Shown here: in pieces, positions 27,414 through 27,441 of the stretch | Numbering within the stretch: the first letter of the stretch is position 1 | Layout: every line of letters starts with the position of its first letter | NCBI RefSeq assembly: GCF_000227135.1 | Contig: NC_018242.1 | Coordinates: 590,917 to 618,357 of the forward strand | Direction of reading: 5' to 3' | DNA: 27,441 bases | From: Leishmania donovani | Taxonomy: Eukaryota > Euglenozoa > Kinetoplastea > Trypanosomatida > Trypanosomatidae | Translations under genes and position numbers: made by a program | The notes under the pieces: generated by a model | What the model was told of the DNA's origin: nothing | Databases searched by the model: none | What the model saw: the letters and a program-made list of their open reading frames with translations, nothing else

Positions 27414-27441
27414 TTAGGGTTAGGGTTAGGGTTAGGGTTAG
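27414..27441 (+). repeat. terminal telomeric TTAGGG array (start)
   Basis: Four full TTAGGG units and a partial TTAG run to the end of the window. The orientation (G-rich strand 5' to 3' towards the end) identifies it as the telomere proper or its first repeats. Confidence 0.95.

Noticed and set aside
1..27441. CRISPR arrays, bacterial operons, riboswitches, tRNA genes
   Set aside because: The window is eukaryotic chromosomal sequence; no repeat-spacer pattern and no tRNA B-box-like GGTTCGA sequence was noticed by eye, though a covariance search was not possible.

Overview
The window is the right-hand end of a trypanosomatid chromosome, most like Leishmania or a close relative. The last bases are TTAGGG telomere repeats. 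Genes have no introns and sit in long same-strand runs. Several starts are preceded on their own strand by a pyrimidine tract followed by AG, as expected for spliced-leader trans-splicing. Base composition and recognisable proteins fit the same group. I cannot fix the species. From memory, unchecked, the presenilin-like gene of Leishmania major lies near the end of chromosome 15, which would suit this window.

Positions 1-19535 hold ten genes, all on the minus strand and so read away from the telomere as one polycistronic unit. From left to right they are: a left-truncated conserved protein (1-770); a large basic protein with a possible HMG-box-like N-terminus (2054-4054); an unrecognised protein with one hydrophobic stretch (4803-5681); the GINS subunit PSF1 (6428-7024); a 53-residue small protein (8094-8255); a presenilin-type aspartyl protease (8883-9941); the wyosine enzyme TYW1 (10575-11825); an unrecognised 222-residue protein (12483-13151); a PDK1-like kinase fused to a FYVE-like zinc finger (13728-14888); and condensin subunit CND1/CAP-D2 (15765-19535). 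PSF1 acts in replication, CND1 in chromosome compaction and TYW1 in tRNA modification. As usual in these organisms, their adjacency does not imply a shared pathway.

Positions 19536-24001 are a divergent strand-switch region, where RNA polymerase II would be expected to start in both directions. It contains A/T homopolymers, an AT microsatellite and, on the minus strand, long protein-like reading frames broken by stops and frameshifts. I read these as one or more decayed genes that once headed the left unit.

Positions 24002-25633 hold a single plus-strand gene read towards the telomere. It encodes a basic/acidic, probably nuclear protein with a possible zinc-binding segment. About 1.7 kb without a convincing gene follows. 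The chromosome ends with a short TTAGGG array, a 76-bp non-telomeric block ending in two copies of GGTGTACT, and a terminal TTAGGG array.

Reading frames that seem to begin further upstream at GTG or TTG were trimmed to the first credible ATG, because non-ATG starts are not expected here.
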